Positions 46,254 to 54,497 of a DNA stretch of 64,000 bases are shown in pieces. The translations under genes were made by a program, and so were the position numbers. The notes under the pieces were generated by a model, which searched no databases, was not told where the DNA came from, and saw only the letters and a list, made by a program, of their open reading frames with translations. The stretch is from NCBI RefSeq assembly GCF_000147335.1, contig NC_014501.1:3222300-3286299 (forward strand), written 5' to 3'. Source of the DNA: Gloeothece verrucosa PCC 7822. Its GTDB lineage: Bacteria; Cyanobacteriota; Cyanobacteriia; Cyanobacteriales; Microcystaceae. Numbering within the stretch: the first letter of the stretch is position 1; each line of letters begins with the position of its first letter.

Positions 46254-48161
46254 ATGAAAACGATATTTAGCCAAAAAAATGCTTATAAATCTAAATTTTT
46301 CGGGTTTGTGGCGATTATAGTGGTAATTGCCGCTAGTGTGATACTCCTCAATAAATCAGTAACTTCAGAAGCGCAGCAAGCGTCATCGGCCATCTATTCA
46401 CAATTTCCTTTAGCCCCAAGCTTTAGTCATTTACAGCAATTTTGTAATGCTGAAGTACAGTCATCTACCCCATCCCTAAAAACTGAGACACAACAGTCGG
46501 GAACCAACACCAAAAACATCCTCTGTTCAGAATTTTATCGACAGCAACAAGAATTTATTAATGCTAACACCGAGTCAAACCAACCCCTAGATCTAATCGA
46601 TATTACTCTTAAAACTTGGCAAGACCAGACAACCCTTCAATTGAGTCCTTGGCCAGAAATTAATGCTAACGCTAGGTTAGCCAAAGTGCCAGTGATTATG
46701 TATCATGACATTTTGCCCCAAAAAGAAGTCTTTTTTGATGTTACTCCCGAAGAACTCGAAGCCCATTTTCAATTAATCCAAGACCAGGGACTAACACCCA
46801 TTAGTTTAAATTTATTAATTGCTCACTTGAGAAGTGGCATTCCCTTACCCGAAAAGCCAATTTTACTGACCTTTGATGATGGTTATGGAGGACATTATCA
46901 ATATGTTTATCCCTTGATGAAAAAATACGGCTACCCGGCTATTTTTTCCATTTATATCAAAAAAATGGAGGGAAAAACCGGACGCACAAGCGTTACTTGG
47001 GAACAGTTAAAAGAAATGGCCAGCGATCCTTTAGTGACCATCGTCTCTCATAGTGTCACTCATCCGAGGGATTTAACAGTATTATCTGACGATGAGTTAC
47101 GCACAGAAATTATCGATTCAAAACACATTTTAGAAAAAGAATTAGGCATTCCCATTGATTACTTTACCTATCCAGAAGGGAAAGCCGATGCTAGGGTGAA
47201 ACAGTGGGTGATTGCCGCCGGTTATCGAGGTGCATTATCGATGAATGACCTTGATGAACATTTTGCCGGAGAATCTCCGGATTTACTGACGATTGGACGT
47301 TTTGGACAGTCTCGTTTATCAGAAGTTATTGAAGTGGCTTGGGGGGGTAGTCCCTTACCTAGAACAGATGGCGGCTTTAATTTTAATAGTCCCATTCATA
47401 AACAAGACTTTACGGTAGATAATCATCAGTTAACTCTGATTAGCGGCGGACGACCTACCACTTTTCATGCAGACAGTCGCTATCAAGTGCCAGAGATTAT
47501 CGCCGGCACCGGGGCCGAAGCGGCAGTGGATGGCGGCTTTTTCTCTTTAGAATCTCTCAATTCTAACGTGATGATTGGTCCTGTTTTAAGTCACAATACC
47601 GGAAAATTTATTCCCGGGAGTGGGTGGGAAATTCCCATCATTAAAGGTCGTCCTTTAGTTTTAATTACTGCTAATTGGGTAAAATTTATCCCCTTTAACT
47701 CAGATAAACATAATACCCTTGACGGAATTATGTCAGAAGCCGCCAATGGAGAAACCATCACAGATGCTTTTGTCGCGGCAGCCTGGTTAGTCAAGGATAA
47801 TGAAGCCCAGCCGCCAGAAGCGTTTGGCAATTTATATAGTTTCGATATTGCTCGTAATCGGGCATTTTGGGGGATTAATCAAGCGGGACAACCTGTAGTG
47901 GGAGTGAGTAAAACGATGATTGATTCTGTTTCATTAGGAAAAATTTTACAACAATTGGGATTACGAGACGCAGTTATGGTAGATTCTGGCGCGAGTACCT
48001 CTCTAGCTTACAAAGGAGAGTCTGTTGTTCCTTTTACTCCTCGCCCGGTTCCTCATGTGGTGGCTTTATTTCCTCCCATACCGACCTTACCCGAATTAAG
48101 TGATTTAGGATTACCCTGTATGATTTATGAGGATTCTTGCCCTATCTCCTCCCCTTCTTAA
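46254..48161 (+). CDS. Polysaccharide deacetylase fused to phosphodiester glycosidase (NAGPA-like)
   Basis: 635 aa from the ATG at 46254; TTG/GTG starts at 46227 and 46242 are also possible. An N-terminal membrane helix (FFGFVAIIVVIAASVILL) exports it. The NodB deacetylase domain has ILLTFDDGYGG (Asp-Asp), SHSVTHPRDL (His-x3-His) and FTYPEGKAD. After about residue 380 comes a DUF2233/NAGPA module: ISGGRPTTFHADSRY, AAVDGGFFSLES, AVMVDSGASTSLAY. Both domains act on cell-surface glycans, so a coupled deacetylation/phosphodiester cleavage of envelope polysaccharide is likely. Confidence 0.85.
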   Translation: MKTIFSQKNAYKSKFFGFVAIIVVIAASVILLNKSVTSEAQQASSAIYSQFPLAPSFSHLQQFCNAEVQSSTPSLKTETQQSGTNTKNILCSEFYRQQQEFINANTESNQPLDLIDITLKTWQDQTTLQLSPWPEINANARLAKVPVIMYHDILPQKEVFFDVTPEELEAHFQLIQDQGLTPISLNLLIAHLRSGIPLPEKPILLTFDDGYGGHYQYVYPLMKKYGYPAIFSIYIKKMEGKTGRTSVTWEQLKEMASDPLVTIVSHSVTHPRDLTVLSDDELRTEIIDSKHILEKELGIPIDYFTYPEGKADARVKQWVIAAGYRGALSMNDLDEHFAGESPDLLTIGRFGQSRLSEVIEVAWGGSPLPRTDGGFNFNSPIHKQDFTVDNHQLTLISGGRPTTFHADSRYQVPEIIAGTGAEAAVDGGFFSLESLNSNVMIGPVLSHNTGKFIPGSGWEIPIIKGRPLVLITANWVKFIPFNSDKHNTLDGIMSEAANGETITDAFVAAAWLVKDNEAQPPEAFGNLYSFDIARNRAFWGINQAGQPVVGVSKTMIDSVSLGKILQQLGLRDAVMVDSGASTSLAYKGESVVPFTPRPVPHVVALFPPIPTLPELSDLGLPCMIYEDSCPISSPS

Positions 48162-48164
48162 CAC

Positions 48165-48563
48165 TCATCCCTGTTCATCGGTTAAAGACAAATCGATTTT
48201 ATAGTTAAGGGGTTCACAAAACTCTCTCACCCCTTGTTTCATTACATAAAGCGCCACCGGAGTCACTAAAACCGGGTGACAGATTTTAGCTTTGATCAGC
48301 GCATCCACTACGGCAATTAAATTACCGTTTTCTAATTCTTGTTGAAGGTTATCTTGGCAAATCTCGACCCGGCAACGTTTCGCTAATCCCAGTAACCAAT
48401 CTGTTCGATCAGGCTGTTGTCCTACTCGAATCCCGAGATTAAGGGTAGCATCTTCTACGTCTCCCTCACAGTTTTCAATTTCTGATAGAGCAATTATAGC
48501 TTCGGGATAATCTGCGAGTTGGGAACGATATTGACTGATTTCTTGAGAAGTTAAACACAGCAT
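48165..48563 (-). CDS. Conserved cyanobacterial hypothetical protein
   Basis: 132 aa from the ATG at 48563 (MLCLTSQEISQYRSQLADYP). A GTG at 48677 would add 38 basic residues with no conserved look. Segments include AIIALSEIENCEGDVEDATL, GQQPDRTDWLLGLAKRCR and the C-terminal HPVLVTPVALYVMKQGV. No known motif. It converges with the deacetylase gene, 3 bp apart. Confidence 0.6.
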   Translation of the reverse strand: MLCLTSQEISQYRSQLADYPEAIIALSEIENCEGDVEDATLNLGIRVGQQPDRTDWLLGLAKRCRVEICQDNLQQELENGNLIAVVDALIKAKICHPVLVTPVALYVMKQGVREFCEPLNYKIDLSLTDEQG

Positions 48564-48927
48564 AGTGACGCAGACGGGTAAGTTTTTCCTAGCCTTATTT
48601 ACTCTAAATGATAGCAAATTCTTTGACTGCCCTCGAAGAAATCCGAAACATTCCTCTTTTTTTCTCTCATTTTCCACTTAATTCCCTGTCTCATCTGGCC
48701 TAAAATCTCATAATTTCCATATTTTCTGGGACTGACATCCGCCTTCAGGAAGATTTATGCTACAAAAAAGAGTCAAAGTTAGTAAGAATTGAACATTGGC
48801 TCACTGATCTTGTATTCGAACTAGCTGAGATTATTTGAAAAAAATTTCGTAAAATTTTCTCTCTCTTTGTAGTTAAAAGTATCAATTTTTTTTCCTCACA
48901 CCCATTTGAAAATTAGGATTTATAACC

Positions 48928-49029
48928 ATGACACCTCTAGAATGGATGCTTTTTGTGGCCGCTCCGTACCTAATTTTTGGATTTGCTCTTGGAGTTAATC
49001 TATTAGGCGATAAAAAACCTAGATGTTAG
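48928..49029 (+). CDS. Small single-span membrane protein (33 aa)
   Basis: MTPLEWMLFVAAPYLIFGF, then ALGVNLLGDKKPRC and a stop at 49027-49029. One strongly hydrophobic helix with a short basic tail, the shape of small photosynthetic or respiratory complex subunits. I do not recognise it as a known one (not PetN, PsbX or Ycf12). No strong ribosome binding site is visible, but AATTAGGATT lies upstream. Confidence 0.45.
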   Translation: MTPLEWMLFVAAPYLIFGFALGVNLLGDKKPRC

Positions 49030-49155
49030 TTTAGACTCTCGTTATTCATTAATTCTCTAATTTGCTCATCTCTGTAATAGGTTTTAGCTAAACTAAATCC
49101 CCAACTAATTCAGTAGTACGGACATTTGCATTAAAGCACTAAAATCTACAGAGAA

Positions 49156-49176
49156 ACCCCTCAATGGTTGAGGGGT
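49156..49176. terminator. Terminator hairpin at the left edge of the mobile block
   Basis: ACCCCTCAA (49156-49164) and TTGAGGGGT (49168-49176) form a perfect 9-bp stem with a TGG loop. It stands 48 bp beyond the stop of the leftward lysozyme-like gene and can end that operon; on the other strand it is followed by AATTTTG. Confidence 0.6.
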
Positions 49177-49183
49177 AATTTTG

Positions 49184-49221
49184 TGTAGGGAACGCTTGAG
49201 CGGCAAAACCTATTCCCTACA
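49184..49221. repeat. Palindrome TGTAGGGAA ... TTCCCTACA
   Basis: TGTAGGGAA (49184-49192) and TTCCCTACA (49213-49221) form an inverted repeat with a 20-nt spacer. The same two words alternate in the coding repeat array at 56516-56840, 7 kb away, so this is an ectopic copy of the same palindromic unit. Confidence 0.6.
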
Positions 49222-49224
49222 AAT

Positions 49225-50016
49225 TCAATAAACGGTTAGCTGCCGGTACCAATAAGATGCCCTGCCCGCTATTTGACCAGCGCAGTCCAAGCCATTAACT
49301 ATCATCCGTGCTTTATAAAAATTAGTTTGTTTGGAGTTGATCCAATTCTCCAGCGAGTAACCAGTAAAAGCGCCGCTTTTCATCCCGTGTACCAGAATGT
49401 ATAAAGCTAGGTTGGGCTGTAATGCCAAGTCTGGGTTTTTAGTAAGCTTGATGCCGGTCAGACGCTCATAGAGACGGTAATTAAAATCCCAGGTCATCTG
49501 ACCGTAGCCACGCCCATACCAAGGCCAGTATCTAAGGTTTTGCCGCCGCCAGTTTTCCCCCATCCACCAAGCTTCCTTTATGGGCTGAAAGTTTGATTCA
49601 TGTTCGGCCGTTGCCAGAACATAGGCGCATTGATTTTTTAGTAAACCAAACCGATGACATTCGCTTACGATCGCTTTAATGGTGGCGACCCTATCTCCTC
49701 CCTTAAAGTTGCTTAAGGTTAGAGGATAAGCGCCCATGTGAAAGTCTATGTCAGCTTTTTTAAATTTCCATCGACCCGCGCCGCCAGCAAGATCTACTAT
49801 CCAATAATCGCCGGCGTTGGCGACCAAGTTGACCCCGTAGGTTTTGCCCCTGGACACAGATAAAGTTCTAGAGCCGTCTGGCTTGTAAGCCGTAGTAGAG
49901 ATAATGGCTGTCAACGACCGGCTCTCGGCCATCACATCTTTTGGCGAAAAAAAAACACTGAAAAATACGGCAGTCAGAAAAACAACCACCAATAGAGATG
50001 ATTTATACTTGTTCAT
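49225..50016 (-). CDS. Exported GH19/lysozyme-like peptidoglycan hydrolase
   Basis: 263 aa. Signal peptide SSLLVVVFLTAVFFSVFF ending near VMAES (about residue 31). The N-terminal third is an SH3-like beta module (GVNLVANAGDYWIVDLAGGA). The C-terminal half has the GH19/endolysin pattern: CAYVLATAEHESNFQPIKE (candidate catalytic Glu138/140), WYGRGYGQMTW (168-176 region) and LALYILVHGMKSGAFTGYSL. It is the last gene of the leftward operon and resembles phage or plasmid lysis/transfer muralytic enzymes. An internal hairpin (50030-50048) precedes it. Confidence 0.75.
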   Translation of the reverse strand: MNKYKSSLLVVVFLTAVFFSVFFSPKDVMAESRSLTAIISTTAYKPDGSRTLSVSRGKTYGVNLVANAGDYWIVDLAGGAGRWKFKKADIDFHMGAYPLTLSNFKGGDRVATIKAIVSECHRFGLLKNQCAYVLATAEHESNFQPIKEAWWMGENWRRQNLRYWPWYGRGYGQMTWDFNYRLYERLTGIKLTKNPDLALQPNLALYILVHGMKSGAFTGYSLENWINSKQTNFYKARMIVNGLDCAGQIAGRASYWYRQLTVY

Positions 50017-50029
50017 AGAAGAGAATACC

Positions 50030-50048
50030 AGCCCCCTAGTTGGGGGCT
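50030..50048 (-). terminator. Intercistronic hairpin before the lysozyme-like gene
   Basis: AGCCCCC (50030-50036) pairs with GGGGGCT (50042-50048) around TAGTT. It lies between the 46-aa gene and the lysozyme-like gene in the leftward operon, 14 bp before the latter's ATG, so it could attenuate expression of the lytic enzyme or sequester its start. No T-run follows on the minus strand. Confidence 0.5.
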
Positions 50049-50054
50049 TACTAC

Positions 50055-50195
50055 TTAAGAGTTAATTACTTGTAGCAATCGGTTTTTGATGGAGATATCA
50101 AAGTCTTTGGGTAAGCTTTGCAAAATTTTAGAGATTTCTTCCTTAGTGAATTTTCGGACAGTTGTCCATCGCTCATCAACTGAGATAATAATCAT
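50055..50195 (-). CDS. Small hypothetical protein (46 aa) of the leftward operon
   Basis: Begins MIIISVDERWTTVRKFTKEE and ends in KNRLLQVINS. Its ATG overlaps the stop of the preceding 92-aa gene by one base (TGATG), a strong sign of translational coupling. Basic, probably folded as beta-alpha; family unknown. Confidence 0.6.
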   Translation of the reverse strand: MIIISVDERWTTVRKFTKEEISKILQSLPKDFDISIKNRLLQVINS

Positions 50196-50473
50196 CACTT
50201 CACTACCTCATAAGGTTGCAAATTAACTTCTAGCAAAGCGGTTACTAAAGGGTTTTGCTGTTCTTTAAAATAGGTTTCTATTTCAGGAACTTGAGCAACC
50301 ATAGAATGTAAAAGTGTTTGAGCATTCGCAAGGTAAAACCCTCTTAAATAAGGATTTTGCTCGCTCATGGCTTTGTCAACAGTAAGCTCCAAGGCATACT
50401 GGAGGGCAATTATAGGAATTGCCAATTTAACTGAAGAATTTCTTAAAAGGTCTAAATATTCAATCCGATTCAT
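50195..50473 (-). CDS. Hypothetical protein (92 aa) of the leftward operon
   Basis: 92 aa, helical: RIEYLDLLRNSSVKLAIPII, ALQYALELTVDKAMSEQNP, YLANAQTLLHSMVAQVPEIE. No signal peptide; one moderately hydrophobic helix (residues 15-30). Its start overlaps the stop of the 107-aa gene by 4 bp (ATGA) and its stop overlaps the next start, so it is translationally coupled on both sides. Family unknown. Confidence 0.65.
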   Translation of the reverse strand: MNRIEYLDLLRNSSVKLAIPIIALQYALELTVDKAMSEQNPYLRGFYLANAQTLLHSMVAQVPEIETYFKEQQNPLVTALLEVNLQPYEVVK

Positions 50474-50793
50474 AGATACCTGACCTGTATATTAAACTGA
50501 TAATCAGAAATATAGGACAGAGCTTTAAAAGAAAACTGGCTTAAATCAATCGGCTCTAACCTAATCAATCTTCCTTCTTGATAGAGTTTCCGACGAGTCA
50601 AAACATAGGGGGATGTTCCTAAAGTTATCTGCCTAAACCAACCGATGTTTACCCAGTCAGGACGGGAAGGTATTTTTAAGGAAATAAGCGCGTAGTCAGC
50701 CGCATTTTCTATTAAAAAATTAAGCTCCCATCCGTAGTAGCCCGGGGGACTTACCCCCTCGGCTACCAATTGCCAGTTACCGTCACTTATCAT
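50470..50793 (-). CDS. Hypothetical protein (107 aa) of the leftward operon
   Basis: 107 aa, mostly beta by appearance: GNWQLVAEGVSPPGYYGWEL, ADYALISLKIPSRPDWVNIG, FRQITLGTSPYVLTRRKLYQ. Single-domain, aromatic-rich, with no export signal, like many small virion or baseplate-type proteins, though I see no match. Overlaps its neighbours by 4 bp on both sides (ATGA junctions). Confidence 0.65.
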   Translation of the reverse strand: MISDGNWQLVAEGVSPPGYYGWELNFLIENAADYALISLKIPSRPDWVNIGWFRQITLGTSPYVLTRRKLYQEGRLIRLEPIDLSQFSFKALSYISDYQFNIQVRYL

Positions 50794-51164
50794 GAGAAAA
50801 TGTCATCTAAGGGGTTGACAACTTTTTTGATAGTTCCGCCTCTATAAGTTTTTGCTTTAACGGCATTATCGAACGCGGCCGCCTTGACATCAGCCACAAT
50901 AATTTTATGTCGGTAAGTTTTTCCCCCCTTAAGAACATCCACCACTTTGCGAACAGCCGTACCAGTAGAGAGAAGTTCCTCAACGCTGCAAGCGGGGAAA
51001 TCACCGAATTCATCTGGCTTATCAGATGCGGGCGCTTTTACTCCTGTTTCTGTTTCGATGCCTGTGTAAGCATCAGGGGGAGCATAAAATGCCAAAATCA
51101 TCGTTTTACTATTGTCGGCGGGGTCGCTAACGGTGATTTTGTGCTTGACTAAAATTCTTGCCAT
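50790..51164 (-). CDS. Hypothetical protein (124 aa) of the leftward operon
   Basis: 124 aa, beta-rich and Lys-rich: ARILVKHKITVSDPADNSKT, MILAFYAPPDAYTGIETETG, GGKTYRHKIIVADVKAAAFD. No membrane segment. Together with the similar-sized, basic 123-aa protein upstream it could be a structural or nucleic-acid-coating protein. That is only a suggestion from size, charge and gene order. Confidence 0.6.
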   Translation of the reverse strand: MARILVKHKITVSDPADNSKTMILAFYAPPDAYTGIETETGVKAPASDKPDEFGDFPACSVEELLSTGTAVRKVVDVLKGGKTYRHKIIVADVKAAAFDNAVKAKTYRGGTIKKVVNPLDDIFS

Positions 51165-51216
51165 TTTTTGCTATTTCTCCTTTATTTAAATCTTTTTATC
51201 CTTTATTCAAATCTTT

Positions 51217-51588
51217 TTATCCTCGGCGGCGGCGGCGCGGAAAGCCAGCCCCCACGATGTTATTGCCCTCAAAATTTTTGCTGAGAATTTGAGTTACTGC
51301 GGTAGCCGCCTTGTCAACAGGGCAGGTAATTATAGAATTTTTTTTCTTTGTCCCTTGGAGATAAGAAATTCTCATTTTGACAAGCTTTCCTTGTTTTTGT
51401 CCTTCGCAAACAGATATGGAAATGTCTCCAGCTTTAGGTTCATAGTTATCTGCAAGTTTTTTAATCCCAAGTGCCGCCCCTATTGTGCTTCCATTGCCGT
51501 CGTAAATATCGGGCAACCTAATTAGGTAGGTTTGATTTCCCTCGGTAAAGCTATGAGGCTTAAGAATTTTTCGAGAAACTGTTGCCAT
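51217..51588 (-). CDS. Basic hypothetical protein (123 aa) with Arg-rich tail
   Basis: 123 aa. Beta-rich core (SFTEGNQTYLIRLPDIYDGN, AGDISISVCEGQKQGKLVKM, KNSIITCPVDKAATAVTQIL) ending in GFPRRRRRG. An Arg-rich tail is common in small nucleocapsid or coat proteins and in nucleic-acid-binding proteins. Preceded by a 140-bp gap from the 267-aa gene. Family unknown. Confidence 0.6.
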   Translation of the reverse strand: MATVSRKILKPHSFTEGNQTYLIRLPDIYDGNGSTIGAALGIKKLADNYEPKAGDISISVCEGQKQGKLVKMRISYLQGTKKKNSIITCPVDKAATAVTQILSKNFEGNNIVGAGFPRRRRRG

Positions 51589-51728
51589 TTGTACTCAGTT
51601 GATGTTTTACAGTTGTTATCTTAATCTTGGCACCGATTCGGACTATCGCCGGCAGCCTGGAACCTATATAGGTTCCCCAAGTCGGCCACAGATTAAAAGA
51701 AATTTGCAACCAAGATGAATCAAGGATC

Positions 51729-52532
51729 TTAGACTAAGCTGTTTTTGCGTCCCGACAAGTCGACTAGGGTCATTAGACGAGGGATGCCATTAATGCTAAT
51801 TTTCGCGTTTCTAAATCGGCAGTTTCCAGTAGGTCTGTAGCGTCGTCCTTTTCTTGATTCGCCTAGTATATGGCGTGTTGGGGGATTGTTTACGGTTGAT
51901 TTTTTGGGGTTATGCTCTGTTAGCTTTTCATCGTCGTATGTCGCACCTACAATTGAGCATAATTTGTGTATTACTTCTTTCGCTTCCGCTTCACTAATGG
52001 AATATATCTGTAAATTTAGTCCTTTTTTAAGGTCTTTATAAGTGTATAAATACGAACCTTTTTTCCACAGATACCCATCGTTAGTAGCAAATTCAGCTTT
52101 GATTTTATTTGCTAATGTTTTAAGATTTGCTTCAGTTATAGTTTCTGAAGTCTCATCTGTTAAAACAAAACTACATTCAATTTCTAAGGGTTCAAATCCT
52201 TCTGGTGATGCGTCTTTATCTTGCTTAAAAAATAAATAAACGTGAGGGGCATAAGGGTAAGAATCGTCCATCTCTTGCTTGGGTTTGCCGCCCACGTAGT
52301 CGGGTCTATCTTGAACTCTTTGGCAAATATAATAAAAATTCATTCGTTTATGTAAAGCCCTAATCATTGTTTCTTTGGGCAGAATCAGACAGGCTCTTTT
52401 TGCCGCTTTTCGAGGCTCGTCAATCTCTTCTAGAACCTCGTCGGGAATATCATTAAAAAATTTGTTTACCTCGTGATTATAGGTTTTGTGTAAGAAACTT
52501 TTTAAAAAATCCCACTCTTTACTAACTGCCAT
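51729..52532 (-). CDS. Hypothetical protein (267 aa) of the leftward operon
   Basis: 267 aa, charged and soluble. Regions: WDFLKSFLHKTYNHEVNKFF, RKAAKRACLILPKETMIRAL, YAPHVYLFFKQDKDASPEGF, KAEFATNDGYLWKKGSYLYT and YSISEAEAKEVIHKLCSIVG; the C-terminal 50 residues are strongly basic (SRKGRRYRPTGNCRFRNAKI). It overlaps the 654-aa gene by 11 bp. I considered a replication initiator but see no HUH or primase motif. DNA binding is plausible from charge only. Confidence 0.6.
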   Translation of the reverse strand: MAVSKEWDFLKSFLHKTYNHEVNKFFNDIPDEVLEEIDEPRKAAKRACLILPKETMIRALHKRMNFYYICQRVQDRPDYVGGKPKQEMDDSYPYAPHVYLFFKQDKDASPEGFEPLEIECSFVLTDETSETITEANLKTLANKIKAEFATNDGYLWKKGSYLYTYKDLKKGLNLQIYSISEAEAKEVIHKLCSIVGATYDDEKLTEHNPKKSTVNNPPTRHILGESRKGRRYRPTGNCRFRNAKISINGIPRLMTLVDLSGRKNSLV

Positions 52533-54486
52533 TGTTTTGTCTTCCTTCTACTAAATCCACGGGTGTAATATCTGCCTTTGTACTAGATTCAGTTGTCTTT
52601 TGTTCCTCCTCGGTTTTTTTGGTATTTTCATTGGTTGAAATTTCAGTTTTGAGGGTTTCCCAATTTTGCTTAATTTGGGTAACTGACTCTTGAGTTTCGA
52701 CAACGGCAGAGGCTAATTGATTTATTGATTCCGTTGCCTCTGTTAAACTTTCTAAAACCTCTTGAGCGCGTCCTAGATGATTCCTAAAATGGGGGGATTC
52801 GTCATGGTAGCCCACGCCTTCTGATAGGATACCTTCCCGAACTAAATCATTATTGAGTTTTCCAACCCATCCCCCAATAGTTTCTAATCCGTCTTGAACT
52901 GCGCTCTGCATTGCTTTTACGGAATCAAATAAATTTGTAGTAGCTGTTAATATCCTGTTAGCTTTGATAAAGCCAGTGGCACAGGTTTGGTAATTGTGTT
53001 CGCCGATTAATGCCTTAATCCAACTTGTAAAAGTCTGTCCAATAATTTGCGAGACGGGGAAGGGGTTCCCGTCAACATCCTTAAAAAAGATGGATATAAC
53101 AGTATCAAGAGTTTGTCCAAGACTTTGAGATAAATTGGCTGATAATTGGGCGGCGTTATGGAGAGCTAGAATAAAATTAAATGTGGCTAAGGCTCTATCG
53201 ACTATTCGGTGTTGAAATAATTTAGTAAATTTCCCTGTAATCAAGCTTTTTAAAGCCTCTATTTGAGCCAACACATCGGCTATTCCTAAATCTCCTAATC
53301 CTGATAAACCGGCGGCTAGTCCATCAAGTTTTTTGCTGTTATCTTCAATCCCCTTTTTAATAGGCGCTGAGCATTGGTTCATGATGTCGCATTGGGCATC
53401 AGGAATAGGGGGTTCAGGGGTTGGGTCTGGATTGGGTTTGGGGTTGGGATTCGGGTTAGGGTTGCGGGTTGTTGTTCGCCCCGGTGCAGTGGGAGATTCC
53501 GGGGCCGGTGGGGCAGCCACCGCGTTACTTGGTCTAATAGTGGGGATTCTTGGCTGGGGGTTGGGGATGATTGGGGGAAGATCAGGGTTTTTGGTCGGCT
53601 TTCGCTCTGGGTCTTCGGTCGGCTTTTTTGCTGGTTTTTTGCTCGGGTTTATTGTTGGGGTAGGGGTAATGGTAGGGATTGGGGTAATAGTTGGGTTTTG
53701 AAAATTGCTAGGGTTGATTGTTGGGTTAGGAGATTTATTTTGAGAAGGTGGATTTTCTGGTACAGATGGAGTTGCCCCCTCCGGTGGTGGAAAAAAAAGT
53801 TGATTAGGGGAATATTTTGAGGGTGGGTTTGTCGGTTCGGGATCTCCTCCAGTATCAGGCAACCCGTCGGCGCGGGTGACTTTAGTTATCTGTATTGCTC
53901 CCCCCAATCCAACCTTTTCGTAAAAATAAATAATATCTCGGTTGTTGATGTAACCCAAATATAGTCTGCCGTATGTTGGGTCAACCCCACCGGCAGGCTG
54001 GGCAATTAGCTTGACGGGACCATAGACCCAGGTTGAGCCAGGTATATAGGGAGAGCCAGTCGTTGCGCCGTTGTCATTCCGCAAAAATTCAATATTATAG
54101 GCAACTCCGGCTGATTGCCCTCCCCTAAAAGGATATTCAGGGGGCGAAATTTCGCGGGGCCCGTCCTGAATCCCCCCCTGATTCTGGGCAGCCCTCGCTT
54201 TAGCGATCGCGGCTCGCTCTTGAGCCTCGGGGGTGATCTCCGAGGACTGATTGAAGAATTTCTTCAGTAGCCATTTAGAAGCCTGCCAGCCCAAATAACT
54301 GCCGGCAGCAACGGCGGCTGCGTTTGCTCCTGCTCGCCAGGCTCCTCCCCCCCCTGATGGCTTATATCCTCCAGGCGGGGGGTTATTCGGCGGTTGAACG
54401 GTTCCGTTAGGAGCGCCTGGAATATGCCCTATCGCACTGGGCGGTGGGGCAATGATTGGGGGAAACCCCACAAATCCAATAAACAT
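52522..54486 (-). CDS. Large proline-rich modular protein (654 aa)
   Basis: 654 aa in five parts: a Pro/Gly-rich start (FPPIIAPPPSAIGHIPGAPN); an Ala-rich hydrophobic helix (AAAVAAGSYLGWQASKWLLKK cut at about 54-77); a beta domain (about 120-205, STWVYGPVKLIAQPAGG, YGRLYLGYINNRDIIYFYEK); a long Pro-Asn-Thr-Lys linker (about 210-370, with PTITPTPTINPSKKPAKKPT and NPNPNPNPKPNPDP); and a helical C-terminal domain ending in a coiled coil. This head-linker-coil design recalls fibre, attachment or minor coat proteins, but no homology is recognised. Confidence 0.65.
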   Translation of the reverse strand: MFIGFVGFPPIIAPPPSAIGHIPGAPNGTVQPPNNPPPGGYKPSGGGGAWRAGANAAAVAAGSYLGWQASKWLLKKFFNQSSEITPEAQERAAIAKARAAQNQGGIQDGPREISPPEYPFRGGQSAGVAYNIEFLRNDNGATTGSPYIPGSTWVYGPVKLIAQPAGGVDPTYGRLYLGYINNRDIIYFYEKVGLGGAIQITKVTRADGLPDTGGDPEPTNPPSKYSPNQLFFPPPEGATPSVPENPPSQNKSPNPTINPSNFQNPTITPIPTITPTPTINPSKKPAKKPTEDPERKPTKNPDLPPIIPNPQPRIPTIRPSNAVAAPPAPESPTAPGRTTTRNPNPNPNPKPNPDPTPEPPIPDAQCDIMNQCSAPIKKGIEDNSKKLDGLAAGLSGLGDLGIADVLAQIEALKSLITGKFTKLFQHRIVDRALATFNFILALHNAAQLSANLSQSLGQTLDTVISIFFKDVDGNPFPVSQIIGQTFTSWIKALIGEHNYQTCATGFIKANRILTATTNLFDSVKAMQSAVQDGLETIGGWVGKLNNDLVREGILSEGVGYHDESPHFRNHLGRAQEVLESLTEATESINQLASAVVETQESVTQIKQNWETLKTEISTNENTKKTEEEQKTTESSTKADITPVDLVEGRQNNGS

Positions 54487-54497
54487 AAATTTTATTC

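Noticed and set aside
51729-52532. Replication initiator for the element
   Set aside because: No HUH, primase or winged-helix Rep signature could be seen; the basic tail alone is not evidence.
53333-53820. Rightward Gly/Val-rich frames opposite the proline-rich gene
   Set aside because: They are the complement of Pro/Asn/Thr-rich codons of the 654-aa gene.
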